Assembly: GCA_964355115.1 (NCBI GenBank)
Contig: CAYHCQ010000041.1
Location: forward strand, 1 to 24,276
Source of the DNA: JANXZO01 sp964355115
Lineage (GTDB): Bacteria > Bacteroidota > Bacteroidia > Bacteroidales > FEN-979
Length of the DNA: 24,276 nucleotides
Reading direction: 5' to 3'
Of this stretch, positions 21,861 to 24,276 are shown in pieces. Every line of letters starts with the position of its first letter. Position 1 is the stretch's first letter. The position numbers and the translations under genes were made by a program. Under the pieces are notes generated by a model. It was not told the DNA's origin. It saw only the letters and a list, made by a program, of their open reading frames with translations, and did no database searches.

Positions 21861-22726
21861 TCAAATGCTTTTAGCAGGTTGTCGAGGTTATCAATTTTAT
21901 CGGGGTATCCGAGTTGGGTATATGCGTTGATCAGGTTATGGATCAAACGTTTGATGATATCGTGATTGGTGCATGGGGCAAAAAACGACCGGTCGGGTTT
22001 GAATTTCATCTGGCGGACAAACAGGTCTATTTCACGTCTTGTGAATACCGCTCCTTTGTTAAACGGGTTGATATAGAAAAGCACATCGTCCTCGGTTGGA
22101 TTTGAAAGGCCGTAATCGGTGAGGTAGGCCAGGATAAAGTGCTGCGGAAGATTGACACCGTATATGGGAAGTCCCAGTTTTTGGGCAAGGATGATATAAA
22201 GCATCCCGAGCGCCACAGGGCTCCCCTTTCTGGTGTCGAGCATGGTATTCAGGTAAAATATCTCCGGCGCAGTAAGATTTACCTTGTTTCCTTCGAAGTG
22301 GTGCAGGCCATAGAGGATATGGTTCACCACCTTTACATTCTCAAGTGCCGTAAGATTCTCATTCAGCTCGAGCCAGATATCCATTCTGATTTGCTCGATT
22401 TTGGAGTAGATCTCAACATCGTCCATGTCGGGATACTGGGTACGCGTTACCAGCATGAAGCCCTTGAGCAAGTCGGAGGAGCCCAGGTTGACCCAGTTTA
22501 CAAAATCCACGTACAGACTATCGCGGCGGAGGGTACCCACGATATCTTCAATTCGCCCCTGGATAAGAGGATCAAAGCTGTTTTCGAGTACCTTCTCAAG
22601 TTGAGGAATGGCTTCGGTTCCAAAATCCAGGATTGAGTTCCTGATGAGATCAAATGCCTTCTCATCCGGCTCGTCGAGCAGGTTTAGCAGGGCAGCAAGG
22701 GCCTTATTTTCAGCAGTTCCGGCCAT
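21857..22726 (-). CDS. SirB1-family (transglutaminase-like core) protein
   Basis: A 289-residue cytoplasmic protein. Residues 1-70 are helical and repeat-like (AIPQLEKVLENSFDPL), as in HEAT-type leaders of this family. The centre matches the Transglut_core2 domain of SirB1: YPDMDDVEIYSKIEQI, LNENLTALENVKVVNHILY, then RKGSPVALGMLYIILAQKLG and YGVNLPQHFILAY. The cysteine of true transglutaminases is replaced by serine/proline in GSP, as is usual for SirB1-like proteins, so a peptide-crosslinking activity is unlikely. The biochemical function is unknown. It follows the nucleoside phosphorylase gene by 1 bp and overlaps the next gene, so it belongs to the same operon. Confidence 0.87.
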   Translation of the reverse strand: MAGTAENKALAALLNLLDEPDEKAFDLIRNSILDFGTEAIPQLEKVLENSFDPLIQGRIEDIVGTLRRDSLYVDFVNWVNLGSSDLLKGFMLVTRTQYPDMDDVEIYSKIEQIRMDIWLELNENLTALENVKVVNHILYGLHHFEGNKVNLTAPEIFYLNTMLDTRKGSPVALGMLYIILAQKLGLPIYGVNLPQHFILAYLTDYGLSNPTEDDVLFYINPFNKGAVFTRREIDLFVRQMKFKPDRSFFAPCTNHDIIKRLIHNLINAYTQLGYPDKIDNLDNLLKAFE

Positions 22727-22727
22727 G

Positions 22728-23594
22728 TCAGATAGTTTCCAGAACGAGGTCGATCAGCTTTTTCACAACGGTTTTATGATCGGCATTGTATTCACCTGTA
22801 GCCCGGTTTGCAATGAGTGCGCAAATCGTCACCATGTTGTGGCCCATCAGGGCGCCCAGCCCGTAGAGGGCCGATGTTTCCATTTCAAAGTTCACAATCC
22901 GGTGTTCGTTATAACGGAACCCCTGAAGTTTGCTGATCATGCCGGGATCGGTGAGGTCAAGTCGCAGGAACCGTCCCTGTGGTCCGTAAAAACCGGGGGC
23001 CGTGGCTGTGATCCCCGCAACAGAGAAAGGTCTGAACTTGTCCACCAGCATATCCGACCCTTTGATAAAGTAAGGCTGCGATAAACTAGGGTGCCAGTCC
23101 ACCTGTTTCCTGAATGCTTCGGTCATACCTTTATCGCTTACATCTTCCAGCCCTTTGTAGAAATACAACAGGTTGTCGAGACCGCAGGCGTGGGTAGAGA
23201 GGCTGAAACTGTTCACCTTCACATCCGGCTGAATGGAACCTGACGTGCCGATCCTGACGATCGACAAGGATCTCCGCACACTGTTTTCCACCCTGGTTTT
23301 CAGGTTGAAATTGGCCAGGGCATCGAGTTCGTGCATAACAATGTCGATGTTGTCGGGACCGATACCTGTCGACAAAGCCGTGATCCGTTTTCCTTTGTAA
23401 TAACCTGTGCTGGAGATGAATTCCCGGTTACATCCGGAATGTTCAACTTTTTTAAATGTCCTGGCTATTTCATTAACACGCTGCGGATCTCCGACAACAA
23501 TCACCGTATCCGCCAGATCCTCCGGTTTCATGCAAAGATGGTAAACACTGCCATCTTCATTCACAATAAGATCGGGTTCGGCGAGGGAGGACAT
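22728..23594 (-). CDS. Nucleoside phosphorylase (uridine phosphorylase-like)
   Basis: A 288-residue enzyme of the PNP/UDP phosphorylase family I, which cleaves nucleosides with phosphate to base and ribose-1-phosphate for salvage. VIVVGDPQRVNEIA carries the phosphate-binding GDP..R, ITALSTGIGPDNIDIVMHEL (given in part) is the STGIG loop, and IVRIGTSGSIQ is the RxGTsG motif. VNFEMETSALYGLG has the catalytic glutamate block EMET that binds ribose. NADH-independent and cytoplasmic. The ATG at 23594 is chosen over a TTG at 23615, because that TTG lies inside the TATCTTTG promoter element. First gene of a four-gene minus-strand operon. Base preference (uridine or purine) is not certain. Confidence 0.9.
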   Translation of the reverse strand: MSSLAEPDLIVNEDGSVYHLCMKPEDLADTVIVVGDPQRVNEIARTFKKVEHSGCNREFISSTGYYKGKRITALSTGIGPDNIDIVMHELDALANFNLKTRVENSVRRSLSIVRIGTSGSIQPDVKVNSFSLSTHACGLDNLLYFYKGLEDVSDKGMTEAFRKQVDWHPSLSQPYFIKGSDMLVDKFRPFSVAGITATAPGFYGPQGRFLRLDLTDPGMISKLQGFRYNEHRIVNFEMETSALYGLGALMGHNMVTICALIANRATGEYNADHKTVVKKLIDLVLETI

Positions 23595-23612
23595 ACGGTA
23601 AATAAATTTATA

Positions 23613-23620
23613 CAAAGATA
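23613..23620 (-). promoter_or_regulatory. Putative -7 promoter element of the phosphorylase operon
   Basis: The minus strand reads TATCTTTG, a perfect TAnnTTTG element, 18 bp before the ATG at 23594. It rules out the longer TTG-initiated start. Confidence 0.65.
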
Positions 23621-23664
23621 GAGAAAAGTTGATGTGTTAGGGTAAAACAATAACAAGAAAACCC

Positions 23665-23706
23665 GCATCCCCCATCCTGCATCCTGCATCCTGCATCTTG
23701 CATCTG
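23665..23706. repeat. Heptamer array upstream of cinA, 6 units (GCATCCT)
   Basis: The units are GCATCCC, CCATCCT, GCATCCT, GCATCCT, GCATCTT and GCATCTG. The array ends 5 bp before the cinA -7 element and occupies the place of its -33 box. Confidence 0.9.
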
Positions 23707-23711
23707 TTTAC

Positions 23712-23719
23712 TATCTTTG
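23712..23719 (+). promoter_or_regulatory. Putative -7 promoter element of cinA
   Basis: TATCTTTG is followed by CCCC and the ATG at 23724. This close spacing predicts a leaderless mRNA. Confidence 0.65.
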
Positions 23720-23723
23720 CCCC

Positions 23724-24276
23724 ATGAACGTAGAAATAATCAACATCGGCGATGAACTGCTGATCGGACAGGTGGTGAACACCAACGCCTCCTGGATGGC
23801 AGCGCAACTGAACCTGTCGGGTTTCAGGGTACACCAGATTACCATTGTCAGCGACGACCGGGCGCACATCCTGGAAGCCTTGTCGTTGGCCGAAAAGCGG
23901 GCACAAATCATCCTCATTTCAGGCGGTATCGGTCCTACGAAAGACGACATCACCAAACACACACTGTGTGAATTTTTCAATACCCGTCTGGTGCTTGACG
24001 AGGAGGCTTACCGTGATATTGAAAAGCTGTTTTCCAGACGGGGATACCCGGTTACAGAACTCAACCACCAGCAGGCAATGCTGCCCGAATGCTGCACCTC
24101 CATCCCCAACCAGCTGGGTACGGCCCGGGGAATGTGGTTCGAAAAAAGCGTAACCCCGCCCCTCCCAACCGTCTTTGTCTCCATGCCCGGCGTACCGTTT
24201 GAGATGAAAGCCATGATGACGGAGGAGATCATTCCAAGGCTGAAAAAGACCTTCAACACCCCTGTAATTCAACATC
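23724..24276 (+). CDS. cinA: CinA-family protein, 5' part, continues past the window
   Basis: At least 184 residues are visible and the frame is still open at the edge. The start MNVEIINIGDELLIGQVVNT (shown in part) and the block LISGGIGPTKDDITKHTLCE (in part), given here as short pieces, are the molybdopterin-binding-like (MoaB/MogA fold) domain of CinA. SMPGVPFEMKAMM is the next conserved motif. Family members have ADP-ribose pyrophosphatase and, through the C-terminal domain not seen here, nicotinamide-nucleotide amidase activity, acting in NAD salvage. The ATG lies 4 bp after a TATCTTTG element. No damage is visible. Confidence 0.93.
   Translation, partial: MNVEIINIGDELLIGQVVNTNASWMAAQLNLSGFRVHQITIVSDDRAHILEALSLAEKRAQIILISGGIGPTKDDITKHTLCEFFNTRLVLDEEAYRDIEKLFSRRGYPVTELNHQQAMLPECCTSIPNQLGTARGMWFEKSVTPPLPTVFVSMPGVPFEMKAMMTEEIIPRLKKTFNTPVIQH

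Noticed and set aside
1..24276. tRNA, rRNA or riboswitch
   Set aside because: I found no cloverleaf with a conserved T-loop, no rRNA-like stretch and no recognisable riboswitch core, though a covariance search was not possible.

Overview
The window looks like a chromosomal segment of a Bacteroidota (Bacteroidetes) member, most likely near Bacteroidales. Three kinds of evidence agree. Many genes are preceded by the Bacteroidota -7 promoter element TAnnTTTG. The gene families are typical of the phylum: GldF/GldG, a type IX secretion sorting tail, an FISUMP domain, a DUF7948 secretion-type N-terminus and the SirB1 and PhoH families. Shine-Dalgarno sites are mostly weak. I saw no rRNA, tRNA or CRISPR array.

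Layout. Positions 1-1170 hold a broken DUF7948-type secreted protein abutting a thioredoxin-like fragment, then a higBA toxin-antitoxin pair. Positions 1200-4913 are one very large secreted multidomain protein (IgGFc-binding-like head, Ig/PKD-like repeats, FISUMP tail). Positions 4914-5444 hold an IS transposase relic, a 23-bp tandem repeat and the leader of gdhA, which is followed (5445-6803) by a terminator lying inside its convergent neighbour. Positions 6820-14161 (minus strand) form a compact six-gene run: gldF, gldG, a DUF4340 gene, a Wzx-like flippase, a GT4 glycosyltransferase and an O-antigen ligase/polymerase. Positions 14206-15200 hold a methylglyoxal synthase remnant that keeps its promoter and an SAM hydrolase; the latter is divergent from phoH (15244-16185). 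Positions 16284-19063 are purC, a DegT-type sugar aminotransferase and a PglC-like initiating sugar-phosphate transferase. Positions 19110-20108 hold a small unknown gene divergent from a DUF4160/DUF2442 pair. Positions 20179-23594 (minus) are a nucleoside phosphorylase, a SirB1-type protein, a secreted S1/P1-nuclease-like protein with a sorting tail, and a chimeric propeller/LuxR remnant. Positions 23724-24276 are the 5' part of cinA.

Two themes go beyond ordinary housekeeping. First, very short tandem arrays with a fixed 7-bp unit recur, each with a different unit sequence (at about 124, 1570, 1751, 18424 and 23665), and there are degenerate 8-bp arrays (about 13411 and 16190). They lie at gene joints, just upstream of promoters, or in frame inside a secreted protein. 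Because 7 is not a multiple of 3, gain or loss of one unit would shift reading frames. Second, several genes are chimeric or truncated at sharp joints (DUF7948/thioredoxin, methylglyoxal synthase, propeller/LuxR, IS transposase), and one of these joints lies exactly at a heptamer array. The gld genes and polysaccharide genes lying head-to-tail suggest that envelope transport or motility and surface glycan assembly are expressed together.
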